The translations under genes and the position numbers were made by a program. The notes below the pieces were generated by a model. It had not been told where the DNA came from. It worked only from the letters and a program-made list of their open reading frames with translations, and made no database searches. Shown one piece after another: positions 25,596-37,265 of a DNA stretch of 64,000 nucleotides. The DNA is taken from NCBI GenBank assembly GCA_003993805.1, contig RSEF01000003.1, forward strand, positions 44,449,614 to 44,513,613, read 5' to 3'. Source of the DNA: Himantopus leucocephalus. Taxonomy: Eukaryota; Chordata; Aves; Charadriiformes; Recurvirostridae. Position 1 is the stretch's first letter. Each line of letters starts with the position of its first letter.

Positions 25596-28212
25596 AGAGG
25601 GAGATGAAGCCTTCCCTGAGCCTCTAGTTAACTTGGGGGAAGTATTTCAGGAGCCTTAGAAGACCCATTTTCTGTGGTTTCCATGAAATTTAAGAACCTA
25701 TCTGCTTAGCTCTTTGTAAAATGGGGCTTGGGTGCTCTTGGGAAATTTGCCTGAGGTCTCTTCCCAGACTTTGCAGTAGATCTGTCTGAAATGTCTTTAC
25801 ATGTGAGTGACATCTACACGTGAGCCAGACACCCTGAGCTCAGTTAACAGAGATAAACAGGCATTTACAGGAAACAATTCATCTTCTCCTATGGTAGATA
25901 CCTAAAATAGCCCAGAGCGATCACAAAATAACTGCTTTCCTCCATAAACTATAAATTTAATCTAGAAAAACAGCTCAGCCTTCAACACATATTGGAGGAT
26001 TCAGTTGCCTGGTGTTTTTTGAGCTGCCCTACCTTATCTTAGACATTCACAGGGGCAAGCAAGTATATACATATATGTACAGGAGCCTGTGTTGTCTTGT
26101 TACCTGCAGGAGGTAAATGCCCTTCCATCAAGCCACCTGGACACCAGACAAAGGATCCTGGATTCACTGTCCTGTTACCAACAAGATGAAGGTTGCTACT
26201 TTTGGGGTAGCTGCAATAATTTCCCTCTGTTGCATCCCTGTATTTATATCCTATATGATAACATAAATGGTCTGTGCTGGTATAGCTGAAAATCAATAAT
26301 TTGGCCCACAGTTCTACACAACAAAGCAATGATTAATGAAATAGTAGTTGATTTTATTAAAAAGAAAATAAATCAAGTGAGCTTCATAGCAACCACCAGA
26401 GTAACACGCAGAGGTATCATTCTGGTTCTGCAGATAACTACCCCAACTAGGAAACGTATGCAAGATGTCACGTTACAAGTGTTACATCATCAGGAAAAAA
26501 TCTCAATGGCTGATCATCGCCTGAGGGGGATGTCAGTGTTCCCAGCTTCTGTGCAGAAAGAAGTCTTATAGGAATTAACTCTTTACTAGGTGATGCACAC
26601 CACTAGATTTTACCGGTACTTCTTCCACCTTGCTTGCCTAAACTGAATTATCATTCTCTTACTTTCCATTTTTGTCTTTCACTCAAGCCATAAATGGCAT
26701 GACTTTGCAGTGACAGCTGTCTATCAGAGTTGCTGTGTGACTCAGTACTTTTCCTCCTCCACCTCACTAGTGGATTTCTGCTGGATGCTGGATGTTCACC
26801 ACACACACCATTCCCATAGAAGGCAATAAATGTTATCTGCTAAATGCACTCCAGGCAGCCTCCCTGCTGTCTGGAGAGAAGCCCTTTGTCTTATATGAAA
26901 AAATACTCCCTGTGCATTGCCAAAATGACCCATCCTGTGGTAATACCCAAGACATATGTCTATTTTCCCTGAAATATGTTCTGGGGGATGCAATGATAAA
27001 ATGGGTTTTTACCAACTCAGAGATCACACACTACAGCTAGTTACTGCTGACATTAAGGGACCAGTGCCACAGGGATCAATGCCTTCCGCAGCCCCATGCC
27101 TGGGCAGGGCAGACCCTTCCCAGTGAGGAAATCCCCTGTCATCTGGAGGAGATGGAAGTGGCAGTGCCTTTCCCCAAGTTTCCACTGACTCCAGGCAATC
27201 TCCAGCCCCATAAAAATGTCCTTTCTAAGTCAGGAGAACAATGGATAGAATATATTTCCTTCTCCTCCTTGACGTTTTGTACATAGAGATGATGTTCTCA
27301 GTCCCCAGCAGGTGCCAAGGCATCTGAGCTGTTCTTCATGCTCGATTGCTGTGGTCTGTGCCTGGAAACTGGAGTCCAAACAGTTCCTGCTATTAATGCA
27401 GGCTCCAGCCTGTTGAAAGTTCACCTTTGTGCCCTGGGCCAGGCTCACACAGGGCAGAAGGAGGTGGTGGCCTGTGAGACAGAAGTGCCTGTAACCTCTT
27501 CCCTCCCACCTGCATTTGTTCTCAGTTATTTTGCATCCCTCTTGCTTTCTTGGTCAGGTAGGACACAAATTCCTAAGTACATTGTTTCATTTTACTCCTT
27601 TTTTTTTCCTGATGCAGAACTATGCTGCTGCATCTCTCAGTCCCTCCAGCCTCTCCAAGCTGTCTACTGTATGGGCAGCATAGTCCACCTCCCCATTTAA
27701 ATACAATACTGAGTCTTTTAAATTATCTTAAACCAGTGGTCCATGTCCAGAAACACATCACTTGCCAGTTACCCAGTTTGCCACTGGCATGGGTTTTGCC
27801 CTTTTATTCACACCAAGAGGCCCAGTAAACTCGTGCTTACTTCTTCTAGGGGTCTTCTTCACTTTTGCCCTCTTCATCATAACTGTTCCTGCACACCAGC
27901 TCCTGAAGATACCCTCTCCCTGTCGCCCTGCATTTTCTTTCTTGTGCATTCAAACATTATTTCTCTCCTCAGCTCTCATGTGCCTTCCCCCTCTCAGCTC
28001 CTCAGCTGCTATCTCCTTCCAAGCTGTGCCATGCTGCAGAGTTGCTGAGCAAAGTCAGGGGGGATTGATTACCCGTCCTTCCTCAGGGCCACCAAGGCCA
28101 GAGCTCATAGACACCTCCTGGGCACTGAAGGCCATCAGTCTTGAGGCAGCCAGGGCCCAAGGAACAGGTCTCCTCAGCACCTCAGCCCCCAGGATGCTCT
28201 GCAACACCTTGG
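25596..28212. other. Non-coding flank, no gene seen
   Basis: AT-rich DNA between the scaffold gap and the polypyrimidine tract. An 80-codon basic frame at 26329-26571 resembles no family I know. Confidence 0.55.
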
Positions 28213-28769
28213 CCCCTTCCTCCCTTCCTTCCTTTCTTTCTCTTTCCCTCTTTCTTTCTTCCTTCCTTCCTTTCTTCTTTCTTTCTCTCTTTTTCTTTCT
28301 CTCTGTCTTTCTTTCTCTCTCTTTCTTTCCTTATTTATTTTCTTCCTTCTTCNCCTCTTTCTTTCTTCCTTCCTTCCTTTCTTCTTTCTTTCTCTCTTTC
28401 TTTCTTTTTCTTTCTCTCTGTCTTTCTCTCTCTCTCTTTCTTTCCTTATTTATTTTCTTCCTTCTTTATTTCCTTCCTGCCTTCCTTTCCCTTCCTGCCT
28501 TCCTTCCTCTCTTCCTCTCTTTCTCCCTTTCTTTCTCTCTCTCTTTCCCTCTTTCTTTCTTCCTTCCTTCCTTTCTCTCTTTCTTTCTTTCTCTCTCTTT
28601 ATTTCTTTCCTTCCTTATTTTCTTCCTTCCTTATTTTCTTCCTGCCTTCCTTTCCCTCTTCCTGCCTTCCTTCCTCTCTTCCTCTCTTTCTCCCTTTCTT
28701 TCTCTCTTTCTTTCCCCCTTCCTTCCTTCTTTTCTTCCTTCCTTCCTGCTTTCTTTCCTTCTTTCTCTC
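28213..28769. repeat. Polypyrimidine (CTTT/CCTT/CTCT) microsatellite tract
   Basis: About 557 bases almost purely C and T on the plus strand, built from CTTT, CCTT and CTCT units with a few A and G interruptions (TTATTTATTTTC blocks). A one-N join at 28353 separates two near-copies of the same 105-base stretch. Long Ser/Phe/Leu frames across it (403 and 223 codons) are low-complexity artefacts. Such tracts can form triplex DNA and are often collapsed or expanded in assemblies. Confidence 0.92.
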
Positions 28770-31225
28770 AAATTCAGTTCTTTTATTCTCTTTAATGCTG
28801 TGCAAGCTCTAAGTCTCCAGGCAAGTGACTTACTTTCCCCCGGAGGAACTAAAGCCCCCCCAGCACAAAGTACATACTGCGCTGCCCCTGAATGTCTCGA
28901 TTCAGGAAGCTTTGAGCTCCCATTGTTTGCAGTTCACAGAGTTCACCTGCATTTTAGTCTCCTCATCTATTAAAGAAAACAAAGTGGAGAGAAGAGAGAA
29001 GGAGAAATACGGCTGTAAAAGCAGCAGTCGGTCAGAGAGCCCTCGTGTTCCTGGTACCAGTTGTGGTCCAATCAATCAGTCTCAAACAGCCCACTGGAGA
29101 ATAACTGCCCAACTTACCCAAATTTATTTTCTTTAATAACAGAATCCTCCTGTGACCCTGTGGTTATTGCTGACACAAAGCAAGGCCTGCTCGAGCCTGA
29201 TATCTGCTCCCTTGCTCCCTGCTGTGTGCTGAGCAATGGAGCCATCGTCCCCTTGTTTTCTACAGACAGCAGCTTTAAATCACTGCCGGCCACTTCTGCC
29301 TGTGAGGGCCGGGAAAGACTTTCCTGCACAGGTCACTCACTTGTGTGCATTCACCCATGTGTGCTCAGGGAGACTTCAGATTTTTCTGTTTTCTCCTTGC
29401 TCGGTAAAATAAAGGCCAAAATGCCTGGGGACGTCTGCTTATTGTTTGAGTACTTGGTTCTGTGAGGGCTGTTCAGGCTATGCAGGTGATACAGGATACA
29501 CAGATACTCAGCTGCAAAGAGAAAAGTGCTGTAAAATGTCCACGCTCGTGCTCTGGCCAAGTAGCGTTGCTAGCCAGGAGGCTGGTGTGCCCCAAGCCGC
29601 CAGACATTGAGCTTAAACAAAGGAAAATGCAAACTTCAGGGTTATGGGGCAGGTCCACGTTGTGGGTAGAGCCTCAGGGCACAACATCCTATGTAAAAGT
29701 TTATTGCAAACTGTGATCCTTCTTTGGGGAGTGTTCAAAATCCTTGTGAGAAATGTGGAAGAATGTTTTTTTGGGAATTCTGGAAAAGGAATCCTGCTCA
29801 GCCTTGGAAGTTCAACTATAAGGTAAGTCTTGGGAAGGTAAATGAAAGTTCTTTAAAGGGTAAATGAAGGTTTCTTAGAGCTGACATAAAAAACCACATT
29901 GCTCTATATGTTAACAAAGTGTAGGAATAAAAAAACTTATTAAATGAAAGCTGCCTTTTTCAAAGAAAGGCAGGTTTTTCTCTGTTGTTCTAGAAACTCG
30001 GAGGAGATCCTCCTAGACTTCATTCCAGTTCTGAAGCCTGCAGTGCAACCTCAGCACAAGAGTCCAAGTGCTGCACTAACTTATTGCGAAGATTTGGCCA
30101 CCCCAGAGGAGTCTTCTACCACTATCCAGAAGGCTCAAGGCACTCTAACAAAGCAGCATCCATGAGCTTTCCCTCAGGGAAACCCAAGTGCTGGGTACAG
30201 GGCATGAACGCTGCCTCAGCCATTGCCATGGCAGGACACAGCTCCTGAGTGCCGTGTGCTGCATGGACGTGCCAAGCAATTGTTCTCCTACCAAGGTATG
30301 AGGCTGATGTTCAGACAATTCATACCAAGGGCTGTCCCCAGATACACAGCATCCCTTCCCCAGCAAGCAGTTGGGCATCCCTGGAAGTATTGGCTCTCTT
30401 CAGCTGCACAGCTCGGAGCGGCGCAGGGCCAGGAAGCCCAGGTGCCCCAGAGCCCTGCCTGCTTGCCACCCTCTGCTCACATCCACCCTGTGATGGCTGC
30501 ACCGTGGCGAGACCCCGTCCCCAGGGCAGGGCTGTGGCAAGCTCCTGCCTGCCTGGGCACCCTGGGAAAGGGCAGCACTCCCTCTGCAACGCTCTCGGAC
30601 GTACGGCTCTCCCCGGCTCCTGCCTCCCTGCCAAATGCCTTCTCCCTGTGGAAACCTAAGCCAAAACTGCACGAGTCATCTCAGACGGATGAGTTGGGTT
30701 AAGGGATTTCATGACTGCGGTGCTGCCTGTCACCGAAAGGGAAAATTCACACATTGCTCATACGACTGGTCTTTCTGCTGGACGGCACTTCAAGGTTACG
30801 CCCCAGGTGCAACTTTGACTTAAGTTCCCGTCTCTGAGAACAGGCCTGCTGCCGTGGAGAGAGAGCATTTCACCCACTGAAGGAAAGAGGTTTTTTGACA
30901 CTTGACTTGTCTCGTTTGGCGAGGGGCAAGGCCTGGGTTACACTTTGTAGGCAGGTAGGTATAGACCAAATCTCATGCTACGGTCCATTGGAACCAGGAT
31001 GGGACCCTGCTGAGACAGTAAAACCAAAATGCGGGTCAGCTTGGATGTTTTGCTTCAGTGAAGGTTTTAAAATCCTTTCCCTTTAAAAAGCTGCATTTTT
31101 TCCAAAGCTCAAGGACTAATTACAAGAGGAAATATCTGCGCTACGCCTGTACTGGAGAGCAGATTCTGGGAAAGGAAAATCCACTCCAAAACTGTAGGAA
31201 TGGCCCCACAAGGCAATGTTTCAAT

Positions 31226-31245
31226 CCAAACCCAAACCCAAACCC
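31226..31245. repeat. (CCAAAC)n short array
   Basis: About three CCCAAA-type hexamers. This is not the vertebrate telomere hexamer (CCCTAA). Confidence 0.75.
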
Positions 31246-33736
31246 TTGGATAGTCCAGGAGAGGACATGCTTTCCCTGGGAGGGGACGACAGGGCCAAGC
31301 CCCTGCCCTGCCAAGGTTAGGTAAGACCAGAAGTGAGGAGGCAGAGAGATGAAAAGCTGGAGCGACGGGAGGGAAGGTCATTGGGGGTGCTCGGTAAGCC
31401 TGTAGTGAGGGAACACGTGTGGGCTACAGGTATTTCAGGTATTTCCAGGTGAGGCAAGGCAGTCATCTCCTCCTGGGCTGCTTCGTGCAGGGTGTGTGCT
31501 GCAGCACGCCCCGGGGGTCCTGGAGCCCATCGTGCTGTGGGGACAGGTGTAGCTGGGGCAGCATCCAGAGCGGGGAGCTTGGGAGCTTGTCCACGTCCCC
31601 TGTGTAGCCATAACCCAGGCAATTTAGGCTGAGCACATCCCACCGGCAGCCAAACATCCACAACCCCTCCTGAACTGAGGTAGGGTGGGGGTCTTTTTGC
31701 AGGAGCCCCCGGGGCACGTGAGCGGGCAGGGCTACAGGCATCTCGCTCACCTGGCAGGGATGCTGCTGCTCACCCAGCGCTCTGCGAGCAGAGACCCGTG
31801 GGTCTGTCCACGGGGATGTGCTATCATCTTGTGACACACGGAATAATTAATAAACTTCAAGCTAAAAAATTGGCACAGGCTGCAGACGAATGGGGTTTTT
31901 TTTCCAGTCATTATCATGTTTGCGCTTGGATGCAATCCAAAGTGTATAAACCTTCCTGGGGACATTAATTGGCTTCTTATTCCCTGTCCCTCAATATGGT
32001 GGGGAGCTTGGGGCTGATGATGTTTGGCTTTTCATAGGTTTGCTCAGTCCCCTAATCTTATGTGAAAATTATCTGGCATGAGTTCTGCAGGTCAGAATGG
32101 CAAAAGTATAATTAATTCCCTGTGTGAAGTGAAAACAGCCAATTTTCCACAGCGTCAGCTTGAACATCAACAAGTCATGGAAGTAATATGCAGAAAGCAG
32201 ACAAAATTTGCACACAGACAGCAGATATACTGAAGTTTTATGGGGCAGCAGTGCTTTACATGCCGCTGGATAAAAGTGTCAATACAGTTCTGAAGTGCTC
32301 TTCATTCCCTGTATGTATGCAGCTGAAAGTCCAGAACAGCATATAGACTCAGCCTCCTTTTCTGATCAGTAAGTATTTCAATACAAGGAATTTGTTGAGA
32401 ATGCACGCTCATGTGTTATTTTTTTCTAGACAGCACCATTTTGCAGACAGGTCCCCCACAGATGTCTCATCATAGAATGCAAATGATTTTTCTCTAACCG
32501 GGGGCAGAGATTGAAAAGTAAAATATTTCTGAAGCCCAAGCCCATCCCTTCCATTACCTAAGGCTTTCTCTCCCTGTAGCAGATTCTGTGTGCTTATGGG
32601 CTGTCTTCCTTCCCACCTCGTGTTCGCTCCCACCTTGCTGGTCAAGAGCTGGGCCCCTGGACCATTAGGAATTCATTTGCACAATTTGCACCTGACTTAC
32701 CAGACTCCAACAGCTCTAGCAGAGGTCTTCATTCCATTTTGATCCCCCCAAACACATAGCAGTCACCACAGTCTGGCTGGCCGGGAGACCTGCTGGCATG
32801 CCTGGAAGCCAGCTAACAGGGTCCCTGTGGGCTAATCCTGACCCTCTGACCACCAGTTGCTCTGCACAGTCGATAACTTGATTTGGAGAGGGTGGGTCTC
32901 CAAAGGAAAATCCGAGCTGTTGACGTGCCGAGGAAGCCACGCTGCATTGCTTCTCATAATGAGTGGTGTTGAAAAGCACCTCTCAAGTCTCCATCATGCT
33001 GTTTTGCTACAGGTGAGTTGCAAAGCAAAGAAGAAAAGCGAGTTATGCTCAGAGAGCGTCAAATACAACTTGTTCCTATTAACTGGGCCCTGCTGAGTGT
33101 CCAGAACATACGTTACAGATACACGTCTCACGTCTCCGAAGCCCTCTTGACACTTCCTGTTACATTCTGGGACAGTGGTGAAATTAAATGTTATCACCAA
33201 CGTTACAAAAGCCAGCAAGTGCAAACAGTGAACTGAGATGCCTTGTCTTCTTTTTTTTTGCCGCTACAGTTAGAATAATGACTAGGTAGTGCAGGTGTAA
33301 GGTATATGTTGGCAAATGTGAATTCTTGGGGGCAGCCACCACACTATGTATTACAGTGACAGTGCTGGCGTTCGCAATGTCATTCCCTTTAACACTGCAA
33401 ACCAACAATTTCAAATGAAAAGATCTAATAAAGAGGCCATGTATTCCGTGTTTTCCTTTCCTCTACCTGCACATAGCCTTATTAGTGGAAATAACAGAAG
33501 GACAAATCCATCTTCGTCCTTCACCCATTTCTACTTTAAACTTCACATGTCCCAGAAGCTTCCTCCCCATCACAGGGACCACTTCTTATGCCTCTCCTTG
33601 CCGAACAGCTCTTAGCAAAAGGCCATGATAGCTCTTTGTGTATGTAAAATGTAGCAGAAATATTAAACCAAAGATCAAAGGCAGTTCTGTTCCTCAGATA
33701 TTTTACCTGACCCTTTAAACTGGCTAGGTGCAGAAC

Positions 33737-33870
33737 GAATAATAAGGACCAGACTCTGCCATCAATTATGCAGAGTTAAATCCAGAGTGGGCTGTTGTAA
33801 ATCAAGTTACTTTAGAGTTACACAGCATAACCGGGAGCAGATTTGGGACCTGAGTCTGCAGGCCAAAGAA
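33737..33870. repeat. Degenerate palindromic interspersed repeat, copy A
   Basis: GGACCAGACTCTGCC at the left and GAGCAGATTTGGGACC at the right are roughly inverted copies. Between them lie GAGTTAAATCCAGAG and GTAAATCAAGTTACT...GAGTTACACAGC. Similar words occur at 15166-15225 and 53555-53640. The family is not named. Confidence 0.33.
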
Positions 33871-36559
33871 CCGGCCCGCAAGGGGAAAATCCCATCTCTC
33901 TCCCTCATCATTTCACTTAAACTCTCCGGCTCTTCACATAAGCAGCCCCATCTGCCTGCTTAGAAAAGCACACAAAGCTAAGGCCTTCCTAAGCTACCCA
34001 GCCAGCACAATCCCACCTTCAAGCACAGCCAAATGGATCACAGATAAATTAGTTTTTTATTTAACTAATGTGGCAACATGCAGCCCAAAAGGACCAAACA
34101 ATTTTTATCAGCGTGTCTTCTCTTTCTCTTCCCGTTACATGATGCTTCTCCCCCTCACGCAAGCCTAAAGCTTTAATCTAGCTAAATATTTGCAAATTGG
34201 CACCACATCGGATCAAGACAATAGAGGGGAATAAGCAAAGTGATGCAAGCCATGATATACTTCTTATTACAGCGATAGCATTTCACAGGATTAAAGGGGA
34301 TTTTCTAGGCAATGGAGACAAATCCAGCGCCAGCTTTATTGAGAAAACGTTGCAGATGCTTCACCCGTTAACATGTGGTAGTGCAAACAAAGGAGATTAT
34401 CTCCTTTTCCAAATGAGCACCATCAATGCTGGTGTCCCATTTATTACACGTTTTCTCACTCAAGCGTTCACTTTTGAAAGGCAACGCGCGTTGGCTGAGG
34501 GAACCTGGGTGAGCCAATGGAATAGTCTTTGAAGCAGAAGTCACAGCCTGATTGCAGCACCTGGGGAAATTATCAGTCGGCGACACTGCTCTTGGAAGTA
34601 ACACCGCCAACCAGGATGAGAAAAGGAGAAGGAGGAAAAAAAAGCAACCCCCAGCCCTTCCATCACGGGTATTTTATGGGCCCTGTGTCCTGGGAACCTC
34701 CACTCTGTTCCACACACTGAGGCAAAGCTATTTGTAAACACCAGATTGTGCTACCTTTTTGCCACCCTGATTGCTAATTAATCAGAAACAGAAGTGCCTG
34801 GGTGAGAAATACAAAGTGTCAGGGGAAAATGAATGGGAACCTGCACAGCAACTGCTGTCCTTACTGTGGAAACACCCCTCTGAAGTCAATAGACCGGACT
34901 ACAAAGCAAATTGGGGCTTGCATTAAACCGTGACCCCAGGATCTAGCACTCCCCAGCCCCAAACACCTTTTTATCCTGTTTATTACAGAAATGGCAACTG
35001 TCAGGACTGCAAAGAGCCCCAGAAGCACCAGGGCATTGCTCGGTTGCAGCCCTGACCCTGCCCGCTGCCACTTCCATTTCTTTCCCTGTGCCCCTCTCTC
35101 CTCCATTGTCTTCTGCATCCAAAGCGTAGGTCAAGATTTCAAGCCTCGTAAATATTAAGACTCTCAGCTGTACAGTAAAGTGACGCAAAGGACCCATAAG
35201 ACAGCTGCTGTGACATGTTGATTCCCTTTGAACTGTCGCAGATGGATGAGGATCTGGGGCCGCTTCCTGGTCAGCCAGCCCTGGTTCACGCCAGAAAGCT
35301 TTACCAGCAAACGCAGCCTCTAGTCAGAACAACCTGGTCCCAATTAGGACCGATCTGTGGCACTTTAAAGGGGTTCAGTGACTGTTTTAACTGACCCTCC
35401 AGATGAAGAACTCCAAAAATCTGGACTGGATCCCAAACAATAATGGTGCTTATCAAGGCATCCCTCTGTCATCAGGCTCGCCAAGTGCCTCCTGTCCATC
35501 TCTCATCATTATTTTGATGTTGCTGCTCCCAGAAGCATTGAATTACCAGTTTGCTTCTCTGGATTCACAAGGGTAAAATGCCTGATCACCTCTACAGCCT
35601 GCACCTCGCATCCTGACAGTAAGCTCCCAGTGCGACACGGGGGAGTTTCACCTGTTAAAAAAATTGTTTAGAGTCCAACTTGCTTGCTTCTTTCGCATTT
35701 TCCTGCTAAAGGCAGCAGTTATAATATCATACTCCATTTTTTTCCTAGCCTGGAGTAACAGTATATCAAAGTCGAGCAACAGAAGACATATTGTTGAAAG
35801 CCTGGGATGACAACCTCCCTGAAAATTAGTATTTCAAAAGTACTAGGCCAAATCTGCTCTCTGTGACCCCACTACAAACCTTACATTTGCACAAGTGCCC
35901 TTCACAACCAAATTTATTATGGGAACATTTTGATAAAATTTACTGAGTTACCATTCTAACTGGGCAAAGGACACATTCTGTACAAAATATTTGTCCAGTG
36001 AGTCAAAATCAGTTTCAAGTTATACTTGAAAGAAGGACATGGAGACCCCTTTCTCAAGAACTTTGGCAGGAGAAAATTATTTTGCTCTGCTGTTCTGCCT
36101 CCCACCTCAGGCAGCTCAAGCGCTTTTGCCCTCCTAAGGTCAAATGTTTCAAATGCGACTGGGGATTTACGCAGTCAGACCTGGAATAATTATAAAAGGA
36201 CCTGCTTTCCACTGGGTCGGTGATCAGCAAACCTGTCGAAGAATCTCTGGTGAGCTACCCACCAAAGTGGCCAAAAACTTGTGTCACATCTGAAAATCTT
36301 GGCCTAGCATGCTGGACCCTTATAGTACTCTGGTGTAATAGGATATGTTCACTATCCGTGTCCTCCAGGTGAAGAGGATAGTGGAGGAAGCAGTCACTTG
36401 ACTTTCATCTTTGGTAAGATCACAGATCCATAGAAAAATTTGCATCAGAGGAACCCCTGGGCAGTTTCTCCTTCCCAGTGCAGTACTGCTCTCACAACAA
36501 AGACTATTTCCCATATGTTCACGCGGAGGGTGGGTGCTACAGTACAGAGTAACTTAACG

Positions 36560-37265
36560 GACCACATGGACAACACAGTCTACTGGGAAAGTGCCAGCCT
36601 GGCTTCTCTGAGGGGAAATCCTTCTAGAAAGCTGCTGCAGATGTAAGCATTGAAGGCAAGCTTGGGGGTAACAGGGGTCACAGGGACATGATATGGCTGG
36701 ATTCCGAGAAAGTATTTGACAAGGCTCAACACCAAAGCTTGTTGGAACACCACCACCAACATGCTGGGCATTACCAGGAAGAGTGCTGAAGAACAAAACA
36801 TGGGGCACAAATTTTCCCGTGGCTCTGCTCTCCACCCCTCAGGAGCGGGATGGTGGGGTTAGAGGAGACCCAGGGGGACGGCAACTGAAATGATTGAGGG
36901 GATGAAGCTATGAGGAGAGACTAAAAAAGGCTGGGATTCTTCAGCTGGGGAGGAAGAAAGCAAAAACAACGGTGGTTTACAAAACAGAGAAGGCAGTAGA
37001 TCAAGTCTCACTGTCATTTACCTGGTCACCTGGCTGCTTGTTTACCTGTAAACTGCTACTCGCCACCTCCTATGATGCTGGAGCTAAGGGGCATATGATG
37101 GAACAAACTGGACCTCATTTTAAAACAAAGAAAAATAAATACTTCACCGTGCAGCAGGTGTGGGACCTCTGGGGCTGGATGTCCTGGGCAGCTGCATGGG
37201 CAGACATCATTAGTGAAGGCGAAGGCAAATTCACAAATAACAGCTCCATGCAGATACTGAAAGGA
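36560..37265 (+). mobile_element. Ancient CR1-family LINE relic with reverse-transcriptase remnant
   Basis: At 36691-36744 one frame reads IWLDSEKVFDKAQHQSLL, close to the CR1 reverse transcriptase block of type LDFxKAFDxVPHxxLL. Further along come the CR1 tail motifs: GATTGAGGGGATGAAGC and CTATGAGGAGAGACTAAA (36892-36926), then TTTAAAACAAAGAAAAATAA followed by CTTCACCGTGCAGCAGGTG (37117-37162). The order and direction match a sauropsid CR1 reading left to right with internal deletions. Stops and frameshifts make it non-functional. Confidence 0.65.

Larger units (their letters stand above)
28770..36559. other. Non-coding flank, no gene seen
   Basis: Only the palindromic remnant at 33737-33870 and small repeats are identifiable. 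The 34040-34480 part is AT-rich and complex, a weak enhancer candidate. Overlapping frames at 30.2-30.7 kb on both strands reflect GC richness. Confidence 0.55.

Noticed and set aside
27762..28973. 403-codon plus-strand open frame
   Set aside because: Most of it is the CTTT/CCTT microsatellite, which reads as Ser/Phe/Leu repeats in every frame. It also crosses an N join.
31226..31245. Telomere-like CCCAAA repeats
   Set aside because: The hexamer is not CCCTAA and the array has only about three units.
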